A stretch of 64,000 bases of DNA from positions 1-64,000 of the forward strand of contig LRBF01000042.1 in assembly GCA_001580565.1 (NCBI GenBank), given 5' to 3'. The notes beneath the pieces were generated by a model. The model worked only from the letters and a program-made list of their open reading frames with translations, was not told the origin of the DNA and did no database searches. This DNA is from Caballeronia megalochromosomata. Lineage in GTDB: Bacteria; Pseudomonadota; Gammaproteobacteria; Burkholderiales; Burkholderiaceae. Made by a program: the position numbers and the translations under genes. Below, one piece after another: positions 1 through 8,172 of this stretch; the stretch's first letter is position 1, and each line of letters opens with the position of its first letter.

Positions 1-670
1 ATGAGCTTCGTGTTTTCGCTGGATCCCGTTTTCGTGTCGGTCTATTAGCACTGCCCCTGTGCGGGGCGGCAGTCACTTTCTTTGCTGCTGCAAAGAAAGT
101 AACCAAAGAAACAGCTTGTCCCAGCCTAAGCACTTCACACCGGCCGCGGCACAGGCGATTGACCTAATGGCCCGGCAGTAGCGAGTGCCCTCAAAAAACT
201 CACCGGGCTTGGATCGCGCACGGTCTGACACATCGCACCACACAACAAATTGGTTCAGCCAAAACAGCTCCAGCCCGCTTCGCGGCCGATGGGTCAATCG
301 GGTCTGCGTGTGCTTCTGCGTTTCTGCGCTTCTCCTTCTTCGTCGGTTTCCCTCGCATACCCAACGGCAGCGCGTAGCGCTGTGCCGGAGCACTTTCGTG
401 CTGAACCCGCGCGCTCAAACAACTAGCTTGGCGGACCGTGCGCGGTCCAAGCCGCGCAAGACCTACGAGGGCACTCGCTACTGCCGTGCCATTCAGCCAA
501 TCGCCTGTGCCGCGGCCGGCGTGAGGCACTTTGGATGGAAAAGCTGCTTTCTTTGCCTACTTTCTTTGCAGCAGCAAAGAAAGTAGGTGCCGCCCCGCAC
601 AGGGGCAGTGCTAATAAACCAAAAAGAAATCAGGCCATCCATAGAAGCACAAGCAAAGAAAAAAAAACCA
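1..670. other. Gene-free stretch at left edge
   Basis: I see no convincing gene here. Bases 1-48 form a short open frame ending in TAG, which could be chance or the end of something starting outside the window. The rest is the inverted-repeat element at 43-616 plus an A-rich stretch (about 640-675) before the end of the NCS1 transporter gene. The dihydropyrimidinase/hydantoinase gene that normally accompanies preA-preT is not present and may lie left of this window. Confidence 0.5.
43..616. repeat. Large inverted repeat element (two 185-base arms)
   Basis: The bases at 43-227 reappear, inverted and diverged, at 432-616. Both arms share the outer end TATTAGCACTGCCCCTG, the block GCCGCGGCACAGGCGATT and the inner block CAGTAGCGAGTGCCCTC. 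Each arm carries its own hairpin: 10-base arms ACTTTCTTTG/CAAAGAAAGT at 75-100, and 13-base arms beginning CCTACTTTC at 556-587, each with a 6-base loop. The 204-base centre (228-431) shows no recognisable gene. The element lies directly downstream of the NCS1 transporter gene, which ends at 671. No transposase is visible. It could be a non-autonomous mobile element (MITE-like), a paired repetitive extragenic element, or a structured RNA. The geometry is read directly; the class is inferred. Confidence 0.85.
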
Positions 671-2158
671 CTAAGCACTCAACACACCGGCCCGCGGGCT
701 CCCCCGCAGCTTCATCCAGGACCCATAGACGACCGCAGCAAGCACGAGCCCCACGAACCACGCATACGTGTAGAGCGTATTAAAGAACCCCGGCACGCTA
801 GGAAACGAAGCCGGAAACGCCGTATGCAGAAACCCCGGCAAATTCGGCAGCACGCCGACGAGCAGCGCCACGACCGCCGCCACATTCCAGCCGCCGCTAT
901 ACGAATACTCGCCGTCCTCGTCGAAGAGTTCACGCTGATCGAGCTGCGTGCCGCGAATGAAGAAATAATCGACCATCAAAATGCCCGCAACCGGCCCAAG
1001 CAGTGCCGAGTAACCGACAAGCCAGGTGAAAATATAACCCTGCGTGGTCGCGAGAATCTTCCACGGCATCATGACGATGGCGATCGTCGCCGTGATCATG
1101 CCGCCCGCGCGATACGAGATACCCTTCGGCCAAAGACTGGAAAAGTCGTAAGCCGGTCCGACAAGATTGGCCGCGAGATTGCAGCACATCGTGTCGAGCG
1201 TGAGGATGATGAGCGCAATCCCCACGCCGATGCCCGTCATGCGGCTCGTGAGATCGATCGGGTCCCAGATCGCCTTGCCGTAAATCACGACCGTCGCCGA
1301 CGTGACGACGACCGAGATCACCGAGAGCAGCGCCATCGGCAAGGGCAAACCGATTGTCTGCCCGATCATCTGATCGCGCTGCGTGCGCGCGAAACGCGTG
1401 AAGTCGGGAATGTTGAGCGCGAGCGTCGCCCAGAAACCGACCATCGCCGTGAGGCCCGGCCAGAACGTCGCCCAGAAGAGCCCTTCCTTCTTGCCGCCCG
1501 CGACGAACTGCGACGGCGCCGACAGCATCGAGCCGATGCCGCCCGCCTTGCTCGTCGCCCACCAGACGAGCGCGACGCACATCACGACCTTGATCGGCGC
1601 GGACCAGCTTTCGAGCCAGCGGATCGAATCCGTGCCGTGCCAGATGAAGTAGAGCTGTAATGCCCAGAACACGAGAAAGCACGCGAGCTGCCCGACCGAG
1701 ATGCCGATAAGCGGCAGCGCGGCGCCATGCAAGGCATTGCCCGTGAGGATATTCAAAAGTGTATAGATCGCACTGCCGCCCAACCACGTTTGAATACCGT
1801 ACCATCCGCACGCGACGATCGCGCGCAGCAACGCGGGCAGCTTCGCGCCCTGCGTGCCGAACGACGAACGCACGAGCACCGCATACGGAATGCCGTGCTT
1901 CGCGCCCGCGTGGCCGATCAGCAACATCGGCACCAGCACGATAAGGTTGCCGAGCAGGACCGTCACGACGGCCTGCCACGGCGACATGCCCTGATCGGTG
2001 AGACCCGCGGCCAGCATGTACGACGCGATGTTCATCACCATGCCGACCCACAGCGCGGCGAAGTGATACCACTTCCAGGTACGCTGCGCGGGGCCGGTTG
2101 GCGCAAGGTCCTCGTTGTACAGGCTGCTCGTCTCGACGTTATGCGCTGTCTGATTCAT
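671..2158 (-). CDS. NCS1 family nucleobase/hydantoin:cation symporter
   Basis: About 495 residues, a normal length for nucleobase:cation symporter-1 proteins. These are inner-membrane carriers with about 12 transmembrane segments that import uracil, hydantoins, allantoin or cytosine. The N-terminus has the family's short soluble stretch (SLYNEDLAPT) leading into the first helix (WKWYHFAALWVGM), and long hydrophobic helices follow throughout. An upstream in-frame GTG at 2167 is possible, but ATG at 2158 has GGAG at good spacing and is preferred. The gene follows preA by 67 bases on the same strand, so uptake of uracil, thymine or a hydantoin for the reductive pathway is the likely job. The substrate is inferred from context only. 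Confidence 0.85.
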   Translation of the reverse strand: MNQTAHNVETSSLYNEDLAPTGPAQRTWKWYHFAALWVGMVMNIASYMLAAGLTDQGMSPWQAVVTVLLGNLIVLVPMLLIGHAGAKHGIPYAVLVRSSFGTQGAKLPALLRAIVACGWYGIQTWLGGSAIYTLLNILTGNALHGAALPLIGISVGQLACFLVFWALQLYFIWHGTDSIRWLESWSAPIKVVMCVALVWWATSKAGGIGSMLSAPSQFVAGGKKEGLFWATFWPGLTAMVGFWATLALNIPDFTRFARTQRDQMIGQTIGLPLPMALLSVISVVVTSATVVIYGKAIWDPIDLTSRMTGIGVGIALIILTLDTMCCNLAANLVGPAYDFSSLWPKGISYRAGGMITATIAIVMMPWKILATTQGYIFTWLVGYSALLGPVAGILMVDYFFIRGTQLDQRELFDEDGEYSYSGGWNVAAVVALLVGVLPNLPGFLHTAFPASFPSVPGFFNTLYTYAWFVGLVLAAVVYGSWMKLRGSPRAGVLSA

Positions 2159-2225
2159 CGGATGCACTCCGGTTGAGTGTGCGGTTGATCATGGATATTC
2201 AACGACGACGAGCGCTACGTTATGT

Positions 2226-3512
2226 TTATGCCGCTTTCGCGGGTTCCTCCGCGTCGACGCGGGCGGGATTGTTCGGATGCGTGGTCCAGTTCGCGTATTC
2301 GCCCGCATCGACGCGTTCCATCGTGATGCACTGCTCGACCGGGCACACGTGCATGCACAGATTGCAGCCGACGCATTCCGAATCGACCACTTCGAAATGC
2401 CGCTTGCCGTCCTTCTCCTTCAGGATCGCCTGATGCGACGTGTCCTCGCACGCGATATGACACAGCCCGCACTGAATGCACTTGTCCTGATCGATGCGTG
2501 CCTTGATGTCGTACTTGAGATTGAGGTACTTCCAGTCCGTGACATTCGATACGGCGCGGCCGCGAATGTCGTCGAGCGTGGCGTAGCCTTTCTCGTCCAT
2601 CCAGTTCGAGAGGCCATCGGCGAGATCGGACACGATGCGAAAACCGTAATGCATGGCCGCCGTGCACACCTGCACGCTGCCCGCGCCGAGCACCATGAAT
2701 TCGGCCGCATCGCGCCACGACGAGATGCCGCCAATGCCCGAGATCGGCAGATTGGGCGTCTCGGGATCGCGGGCGATTTCCGCGACCATGTTCAGCGCGA
2801 TCGGCTTCACGGCGGGACCGCAATAGCCGCCGTGCGTGCCCTTGCCATCGACGGTCGGCATCGGCGCCATCTGGTCGAGATCGACGGCGACGATCGAGTT
2901 GATCGTGTTGATCAGCGACACGCCGTCCGCGCCGCCCTTGAATGCAGCGCGCGAGCCCGTGCGAATGTCGCTGATGTTCGGCGTGAGCTTCACGAGACAC
3001 GGCAGCTTCGTGCCTTCCTTCACCCAGCGCGTGACCATCTCGACGTATTCGGGCACCTGCCCCACCGCCGCGCCCATGCCACGCTCGCTCATGCCGTGCG
3101 GGCAGCCGAAGTTCAGTTCGACGGCATCCGCGCCCGTATCCTCCACCTGGGTGAGGATCCACTTCCAGTCCTTTTCGTTACACGGGACCATCAGCGAGAC
3201 GATCAGCGCGCGGTCCGGCCAGTCGCGCTTCACCTGTTCGATCTCGCGCAGGTTCACGTCGAGCGGACGATCGGTGATCAGTTCGATGTTGTTCAGTCCC
3301 GCGATGCGCTGCCCGTTCCATTGCACCGCGCCATAACGCGAACTCACGTTGACGACGTGCGGATCGAGCCCGAGCGTCTTCCACACGACGCCGCCCCAGC
3401 CCGCCTCGAAAGCGCGGTTGACGTTATAGGCCTTGTCGGTCGGCGGCGCGGACGCGAGCCAGAACGGATTCGGCGAGGTGATGCCGGCGATGTTGCAAGT
3501 CAGATCGGCCAT
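2226..3512 (-). CDS. preA: Dihydropyrimidine dehydrogenase subunit PreA
   Basis: A 428-residue protein made of a dihydroorotate-dehydrogenase-like FMN barrel (about residues 1-320) followed by two 4Fe-4S clusters with motifs CIQCGLC and CVGCNLCMHVCP near the C-terminus. With PreT it forms the NAD-dependent enzyme that reduces uracil and thymine to dihydro forms, the first step of the reductive pyrimidine pathway. Start ATG at 3512 is preceded by AAAGGAGCG. It lies 21 bases downstream of preT, and the NCS1 transporter follows, so all three are probably co-transcribed. Length and motifs match the bacterial two-subunit enzyme. Confidence 0.95.
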   Translation of the reverse strand: MADLTCNIAGITSPNPFWLASAPPTDKAYNVNRAFEAGWGGVVWKTLGLDPHVVNVSSRYGAVQWNGQRIAGLNNIELITDRPLDVNLREIEQVKRDWPDRALIVSLMVPCNEKDWKWILTQVEDTGADAVELNFGCPHGMSERGMGAAVGQVPEYVEMVTRWVKEGTKLPCLVKLTPNISDIRTGSRAAFKGGADGVSLINTINSIVAVDLDQMAPMPTVDGKGTHGGYCGPAVKPIALNMVAEIARDPETPNLPISGIGGISSWRDAAEFMVLGAGSVQVCTAAMHYGFRIVSDLADGLSNWMDEKGYATLDDIRGRAVSNVTDWKYLNLKYDIKARIDQDKCIQCGLCHIACEDTSHQAILKEKDGKRHFEVVDSECVGCNLCMHVCPVEQCITMERVDAGEYANWTTHPNNPARVDAEEPAKAA

Positions 3513-3533
3513 GTTTGTTCGCTCCTTTATCGG

Positions 3534-4868
3534 TCAGGCGGCTTTGATCGCAGTCAGCTCGAACGACGCGTCGATGGACGCCGCCGCGAGCTTGCCGTCC
3601 TGCACGGCCTGCACGGTGAGATCGAGTCCTTCGTGTGTCGCGCAATCGCCGCCCGCCCACACTTTCGCGAGCGTCGTCTGACGATTCTCGTCGGTGACGA
3701 TGCGCCCGCCGTCGAGCGTCAGCAACGCCCGGTCGACCCCGATGGGCACGAGCGTCTGACCGATCGCCTTCAGCACCATGTCCGCTTCGATGACGAAGCG
3801 TTCCCCGTCGCGCTCGAATTCGACGCCGGTCACATGTCCGTCGTCGCCGATGAGACGCACCGGCTTTGCGTGCGTGACGATGCTCACGCCGCTGGTCTGC
3901 GCGAACTCGCGCTCGGCCCACGTCGCGCTCATGTTCTCGACGCCGCGCCGGTACACCATCGTCACGTTCGTCGCGCCGAGCTTCCGGCTTTGCACGCAGG
4001 CATCGACCGCGGTATTGCCGCCGCCGATCACGACGACGCGCCGCCCGACCGGCACAGTCGCGAGATCGTCGGCCTGACGCACTTGCTCGATGAAATCGAC
4101 CGCGTTCATCGCACCATCGAGCGCTTCGCCTTCGAGCGCCAGTTCGCGCACGCCCGCAAGGCCGAACGCGATGAACACCGCGTCGTATTGCTTGCGCAGT
4201 TCGTCCAGCGTGAAGTCACGGCCGAGCGCATGACCCGCCTTGATCTCGATTCCGCCGATCGAATACAGCCATTCGACTTCGCGCTGGGCATAATCCTCGA
4301 CCGTCTTGTACGCGGCGATGCCGTATTCGTTCAGACCGCCCGGCTTCTCGCGCGCATCGAAAATCACCGCGCAATGCCCCGCCAGCGCGAGCCGGTACGC
4401 GCACGCCATGCCAGCCGGTCCCGCGCCGACGATCGCCACGCGCCGGCCCGTCTCCGGGGCGCGCTTGAAAAGCGGCTCGCCTTTGGCCATCGCCCAATCG
4501 GTCGCATGACGCTGCAATGCGCCGATTCTCACGGGTTCATCGCCCGGATGATTGCGTACGCAACTGCCTTCGCAAAGAATCTCGGTCGGGCACACGCGCG
4601 CGCACATGCCGCCGAGCGGATTGGCCGACAGGATATCGACGGCCGCACCCTTCAGGTTGCCGTTGCCGATCTTGCGGATGAAGCTCGGAATGTCGATGCT
4701 CGTCGGGCATGCCTGCACGCACGGCGCGTCGTAGCAGTAGTGGCAGCGGCTCGCGGCGGCGGCCGCGGCAGTGGCGTCGAGCAGCGGCGCGACGTCCGAG
4801 AATTCGCATGCGAGCTGCTCTTGCGTGAGGCGATGGCTCGCGATATCGCCGGTCTGTTTCAGGGTCAT
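3534..4868 (-). CDS. preT: NAD(P)-dependent oxidoreductase PreT
   Basis: A 444-residue flavoprotein related to the glutamate synthase small subunit. The N-terminal cysteine-rich domain (RCHYCYDAPCVQACP and CARVCPTEILCEGSC, about residues 42-105) binds Fe-S clusters. It is followed by an FAD-binding site (VGAGPAGMACA) and an NAD(P)-binding site (IGGGNTAVDACV). It passes electrons from NAD(P)H to PreA. The frame is open further upstream, but the family-like N-terminus MTLKQTGD begins at the ATG at 4868. It is followed by preA after 21 bases and lies 86 bases downstream of the amidohydrolase gene. Confidence 0.93.
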   Translation of the reverse strand: MTLKQTGDIASHRLTQEQLACEFSDVAPLLDATAAAAAASRCHYCYDAPCVQACPTSIDIPSFIRKIGNGNLKGAAVDILSANPLGGMCARVCPTEILCEGSCVRNHPGDEPVRIGALQRHATDWAMAKGEPLFKRAPETGRRVAIVGAGPAGMACAYRLALAGHCAVIFDAREKPGGLNEYGIAAYKTVEDYAQREVEWLYSIGGIEIKAGHALGRDFTLDELRKQYDAVFIAFGLAGVRELALEGEALDGAMNAVDFIEQVRQADDLATVPVGRRVVVIGGGNTAVDACVQSRKLGATNVTMVYRRGVENMSATWAEREFAQTSGVSIVTHAKPVRLIGDDGHVTGVEFERDGERFVIEADMVLKAIGQTLVPIGVDRALLTLDGGRIVTDENRQTTLAKVWAGGDCATHEGLDLTVQAVQDGKLAAASIDASFELTAIKAA

Positions 4869-4954
4869 GCATGTTCCTTGTGAAGACGTACGACTGCCCG
4901 CCGTCCGCGTGTCATGACGCGGACGGTGCTGAACGTAAAAGAGAAAAGCGCTGC

Positions 4955-6235
4955 TTACGAAGCGGGTTCCGACGCGCGCTCCAGCATCGCGTGCAGGAGC
5001 ACGTTCGCGCCCGCCTCGATCCACTCCTGGCTCGCGTCTTCGATTTCGTTATGGCTGATGCCGTCGACGCAAGGCACGAACACCATCGACGTCGGCGCGA
5101 CCTGAGAGAGATAGCACGCGTCGTGGCCCGCGCCCGACACCATGTCGCGGTGCGAATAGCCGAAGCGCCGCGCCGCCGCGCGCACGGACGCGACGCAGGC
5201 GGCATCGAACCTGACGGGCTCGTAGTAGAAGATCTGTTCGAGCTCGGTCTGCAAGCCGATCTCGCCGGCGATGCGCGCGACGCCCTCGCGCAACACGGCA
5301 TCCATGCGCGCGAGCACGGCATCGTCGGGATGACGGAAATCGACAGTGAAGAACACGCGGCCCGGAATCACGTTGCGCGAGTTCGGATACACCTGCATCA
5401 TGCCGACCGTCGCACAGGCGAGCGGCGCGTTGTCGAGGCCGATGCGGTTTACGAGATCCACCACGCGCGACGCGCCGAGCAGCGCGTCCTTGCGACGCGG
5501 CATCGGCGTCGGGCCCGCGTGCGCTTCCTGGCCCGTCAGCGTGATCTCGTACCAGCGCTGACCTTGCGCATCGGTGACGACGCCGATCGTCTTGTCTTCA
5601 GCTTCGAGAATCGGCCCTTGCTCGATATGCAACTCGAACGCCGCATGCAGCTTGCGGCCGCCGCACGGCAGGTCGCCCGCATAGCCGATGCGCTTAAGTT
5701 CCTCGCCGATCGTCTTGCCGTCGACGTCCTTCCGCGAAAGACCGTAATCGAGCGAGAACACGCCCGCGAACACGCCCGATGCAACCATCGCGGGCGCGAA
5801 GCGCGAGCCTTCCTCATTGGTCCAGATGACGACTTCGACAGGATGCTCGGTCTCGATCCCGCGATCGTTGAGCGAGCGGATCACTTCGAGTCCGCCGAGC
5901 ACGCCGTAGATGCCGTCGAAGCGCCCGCCCGTCGGTTGCGAATCCGCGTGCGAGCCGGTCATGACCGGCAGCGCGTCAGGGTTGCGCCCGGCGCGGCGCA
6001 TGAACACGTTGCCCATCTGATCGACGCTCACCGTGCAGCCCGCCTCCTTCGCCCAGCCAACGATGAGGTCGCGCCCTTCCCTGTCGAGATCGGTCAGCGC
6101 GAGACGGCACACGCCGCCTTTGGGTGTCGCGCCGATCTTGGCCATCGTCATCAGGCTGTCCCACAGACGCTGACCATTCACCTTGATGGACGTATCGAGA
6201 CCAGCCTCTCTGATTGCATCCGTTACAACGTTCAT
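4955..6235 (-). CDS. M20 family Zn-dependent amidohydrolase (beta-ureidopropionase / N-carbamoyl amino acid hydrolase type)
   Basis: A 426-residue member of the hydantoinase/carbamoylase branch of peptidase family M20. Metal-binding motifs are visible: GSHADSQ (94-100), TNEEGSRF (139-146), HIEQGP (203-208), GQEAHAG (235-241, dimerisation lid) and GAGHDA (368-373). Family members cleave N-carbamoyl-beta-alanine, N-carbamoyl amino acids or allantoate. Beside preTA the best reading is beta-ureidopropionase, the last step, releasing beta-alanine, CO2 and ammonia. AAGGAG precedes the ATG at 6235. It is the promoter-proximal gene of this operon, divergent from the TetR gene. Allantoate amidohydrolase cannot be excluded on sequence alone. 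Confidence 0.85.
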   Translation of the reverse strand: MNVVTDAIREAGLDTSIKVNGQRLWDSLMTMAKIGATPKGGVCRLALTDLDREGRDLIVGWAKEAGCTVSVDQMGNVFMRRAGRNPDALPVMTGSHADSQPTGGRFDGIYGVLGGLEVIRSLNDRGIETEHPVEVVIWTNEEGSRFAPAMVASGVFAGVFSLDYGLSRKDVDGKTIGEELKRIGYAGDLPCGGRKLHAAFELHIEQGPILEAEDKTIGVVTDAQGQRWYEITLTGQEAHAGPTPMPRRKDALLGASRVVDLVNRIGLDNAPLACATVGMMQVYPNSRNVIPGRVFFTVDFRHPDDAVLARMDAVLREGVARIAGEIGLQTELEQIFYYEPVRFDAACVASVRAAARRFGYSHRDMVSGAGHDACYLSQVAPTSMVFVPCVDGISHNEIEDASQEWIEAGANVLLHAMLERASEPAS

Positions 6236-6582
6236 TCGCCTCGCTCCTTACGATCGACTTCGTATGTGAGTGACTTCGTTTCGTGCATGCCGGACGTTTG
6301 CGGTGCGATGCTGCACGCGCCCGGTGCACGCTTTCTGTAATGCGATTGAATGATGCGAACGATGCGCTTCTTCAGTGCCGCGAGCGCTCTTCAAATCCTG
6401 TCCACTTGGACAGGTTGTAGCCGATTAAAATAAGCAAATCAACGTCTTTCGTGTGCGGGGAAACACGGAACAATGCAAAGCGATAAGCATGCCATTGCAC
6501 TGCAGCATCGACTGGCATTGAGCGTAACGGCGTTTTCGACGCGATGCAGCGCCACGTGCACGAACGGCGCGAATGAGGCACG
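6236..6582. other. Divergent promoter region between amidohydrolase and RutR-like genes
   Basis: This 347-base gene-free region must carry both divergent promoters. Its clearest element is the 18-base palindrome at 6397-6414. An A/T-rich patch (GATTAAAATAAG, from 6423) lies just right of it and could be part of a promoter. I see no small gene here. Confidence 0.6.
6397..6414. promoter_or_regulatory. Operator-like palindrome, probable RutR-family binding site
   Basis: CCTGTCCA-CT-TGGACAGG is a perfect inverted repeat with 8-base arms and a 2-base centre. It has the same architecture as the RutR operator known from other proteobacteria (TTGACCA-NN-TGGTCAA), with C/G changes inside the arms. 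It sits between the divergent amidohydrolase and TetR genes, where an autoregulated operator is expected. The palindrome is read directly; the binding protein is inferred. Confidence 0.7.
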
Positions 6583-7320
6583 ATGCGGCACATACAGCAG
6601 AAAAATTCGACGATGAGACACGACGACACGGCTGACGGCATCACCGGACGCGAGGACACCGCGCCACCCTTACGGCGACGCAAGGCGCAGATTCGCGAGA
6701 GCAACGAGGCACAGCTTCTGGCCTGTGCCGAAGAAGTTTTCGCGGAGAAAGGACTGGAAGGCGCGAGCACGGCGATGATCGCCGAGCGCGCCGGATTGCC
6801 GAAGGCCAACCTGCATTACTACTTCCCGACGAAGCTCGCGCTCTATCGCCGTGTGCTCGAAGATCTGTTCGAGGACTGGCATCGCGCGGCGGATACCTTC
6901 GAATGCAGCGACGATCCGGTGGAGGCGATCGGCGGCTATGTGCGCGCGAAGATGGAGCTGTCGAGACGAAGGCCGCTCGGCTCGAAAGTGTGGGCGAGCG
7001 AGATCATCCACGGCGCGCATCACATGCAGGACATCCTCAACGAGCGCGTGAAGCCGTGGCTCGACACACGCGTCATCGTGATCGATGGCTGGATCGCGCG
7101 CGGCTTGCTCGCGCAGGTCGAGCCGGACACGTTCATGTTCATGATCTGGGCGATCACGCAGCACTACGCCGACTTCGACGCGCAGATCCGCGCATTGAAG
7201 GGCAAGCGCGCGCTCACGCGCAAGGCCTTCGATGAACAGACGGAGGAAGTCGTGCGCCTCGTGATTCGCGCATGCGGCGCGGTATCGCCTCGCATCGTGG
7301 AGAAACTGGACGCGCAATAA
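6583..7320 (+). CDS. TetR family regulator, RutR type
   Basis: A 245-residue TetR protein. The N-terminal helix-turn-helix lies at about residues 38-85 (motifs EVFAEKGLEGAST and LPKANLHYYFPTK). The C-terminal ligand domain has the YcdC/RutR-type signature around GSKVWASEIIHGAHHMQ. RutR proteins sense uracil/thymine and control pyrimidine use. The gene is divergent from the amidohydrolase-preT-preA-NCS1 operon, matching that role. Start 6583 has GAGG 5 bases upstream; an internal ATG at 6613 is the alternative. A strong hairpin terminator follows the stop. Confidence 0.87.
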   Translation: MRHIQQKNSTMRHDDTADGITGREDTAPPLRRRKAQIRESNEAQLLACAEEVFAEKGLEGASTAMIAERAGLPKANLHYYFPTKLALYRRVLEDLFEDWHRAADTFECSDDPVEAIGGYVRAKMELSRRRPLGSKVWASEIIHGAHHMQDILNERVKPWLDTRVIVIDGWIARGLLAQVEPDTFMFMIWAITQHYADFDAQIRALKGKRALTRKAFDEQTEEVVRLVIRACGAVSPRIVEKLDAQ

Positions 7321-7322
7321 AA

Positions 7323-7353
7323 AACGCCGGTCGCTCGATAGCGGCCGGCGTTT
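7323..7353 (+). terminator. Rho-independent terminator after the RutR-like gene
   Basis: AACGCCGGTCGCT, loop CGAT, AGCGGCCGGCGTT: 13-base arms with one G-T mismatch, ending in a short T run. It begins 3 bases after the stop codon. Confidence 0.85.
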
Positions 7354-7359
7354 CACTTG

Positions 7360-7495
7360 CTGCTTGCTGCGGTGTTGCTTACTGCCGTATTGCTTCACTG
7401 CGGTACTGCTACTGCATTCTCGCAAGATACTGCAACTGCCAACGCTTGCTGCACCCTCTACCGCTGCTACCACTCACTGCTACTGCCTCGGCGGG
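7360..7495. repeat. Low-complexity CTGC/TTGC-rich tract
   Basis: Degenerate repeats of TGCTTACTGC, TTGCTTCACTGC, TACTGCTACTGC and similar fill the 3' flank between the RutR-like terminator and the DUF4148 gene. Composition differs clearly from the neighbouring coding DNA. No gene is supported. Confidence 0.5.
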
Positions 7496-7513
7496 CTCGA
7501 CTTCGAGCGCCGA

Positions 7514-7840
7514 TTAATGACCGAAGTAGACCGAATTGCGATCCGACATCGATACGTTGGCGCGCGCGACCGGCGCAGCCGCGCCCGATTGCGACGTGCC
7601 CGCCGTCGAAGCACCGTAAGCCGTCACGCCGTTTTCAGCGTTCACACGCGCTTGAGCAGCCTGGAGATTCTGCGGATAGTTCACGCGATCTTCCGACGGG
7701 TTGTAGCCGGCCTTTTCCAGTTGAACGAGTTCTGCGCGAACTTGAGCGCGCGTCACCGGTGCGTTGTCCTGCGCGAACGCGAAAGTCGGCGCGGCCAGAG
7801 CGGTGGCGAGGACGAGTGCGGGAACGAATGCCTTGATCAT
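7514..7840 (-). CDS. DUF4148 domain-containing exported protein
   Basis: A 108-residue protein with a signal peptide (MIKAFVPALVLATALAAPTF, cleavage after AFAQ), then the DUF4148 pattern 'VTRAQVRAELVQLEKAGYNPS' split over residues 30-52, with the NYPQNLQAAQ segment after it. DUF4148 proteins are small, abundant and mostly restricted to Burkholderiales; their function is unknown. GGAGG precedes the ATG at 7840. It is monocistronic and lies between unrelated genes. The C-terminal tail is Ala/Ser-rich and probably disordered. Confidence 0.85.
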   Translation of the reverse strand: MIKAFVPALVLATALAAPTFAFAQDNAPVTRAQVRAELVQLEKAGYNPSEDRVNYPQNLQAAQARVNAENGVTAYGASTAGTSQSGAAAPVARANVSMSDRNSVYFGH

Positions 7841-8172
7841 GATGAACCTCCAATAGTCTTGTTTTGAAATCGAAACCGAAGTCGAAAGCTATTTAAGTAG
7901 TTTCTGATTTCGTTTCGCTTGAAGACAGTGTAGGAGGCGGACGTCCTAGGGGAAACCCCAATTTCCACGAAACATAATTGTCGCGATCGCAATAATGCAT
8001 TTCGCGAGCTGAATCGTATCGCGGCATCGCAGTGGCAGCGAGATCGCTGCTAATTTATTGTTTTATCTGGATTAATGTCGAACGCACCGAACCCGATCCG
8101 GCGCGGGTAATCGATTGCAATTGATGCCGTCATTACGGCATCGCCAGTCAATCGTCATTCACGCGCCAGCCT
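7841..8172. other. Intergenic region upstream of the DUF4148 gene
   Basis: This 332-base, relatively AT-rich region holds the DUF4148 promoter on the minus strand and the 3' flank of hutG. Visible structures are a small hairpin GGGG-AAA-CCCC at 7949-7959 and a stem-loop at 8123-8142. No open frame here looks real. Confidence 0.5.
8123..8142 (-). terminator. Possible stem-loop terminator downstream of hutG
   Basis: GATGCCGT-CATT-ACGGCATC is a perfect 8-base stem with a 4-base loop, 31-50 bases past the hutG stop on the minus strand. It lacks a clear T run, so termination is uncertain. Confidence 0.4.

Noticed and set aside
185..586. 133-residue frame inside the inverted repeat
   Set aside because: It runs through both repeat arms, has repeat-derived composition and no ribosome-binding site or family resemblance.
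43..616. Insertion sequence with transposase
   Set aside because: The arms look like terminal repeats, but the 204-base centre has no transposase-like protein and no target-site duplication could be identified.
2277..4883. 868-codon plus-strand open frame opposite preA-preT
   Set aside because: It is an Arg/His-rich antisense shadow of preA and preT, caused by high GC; both minus-strand genes have full family motifs and ribosome-binding sites.
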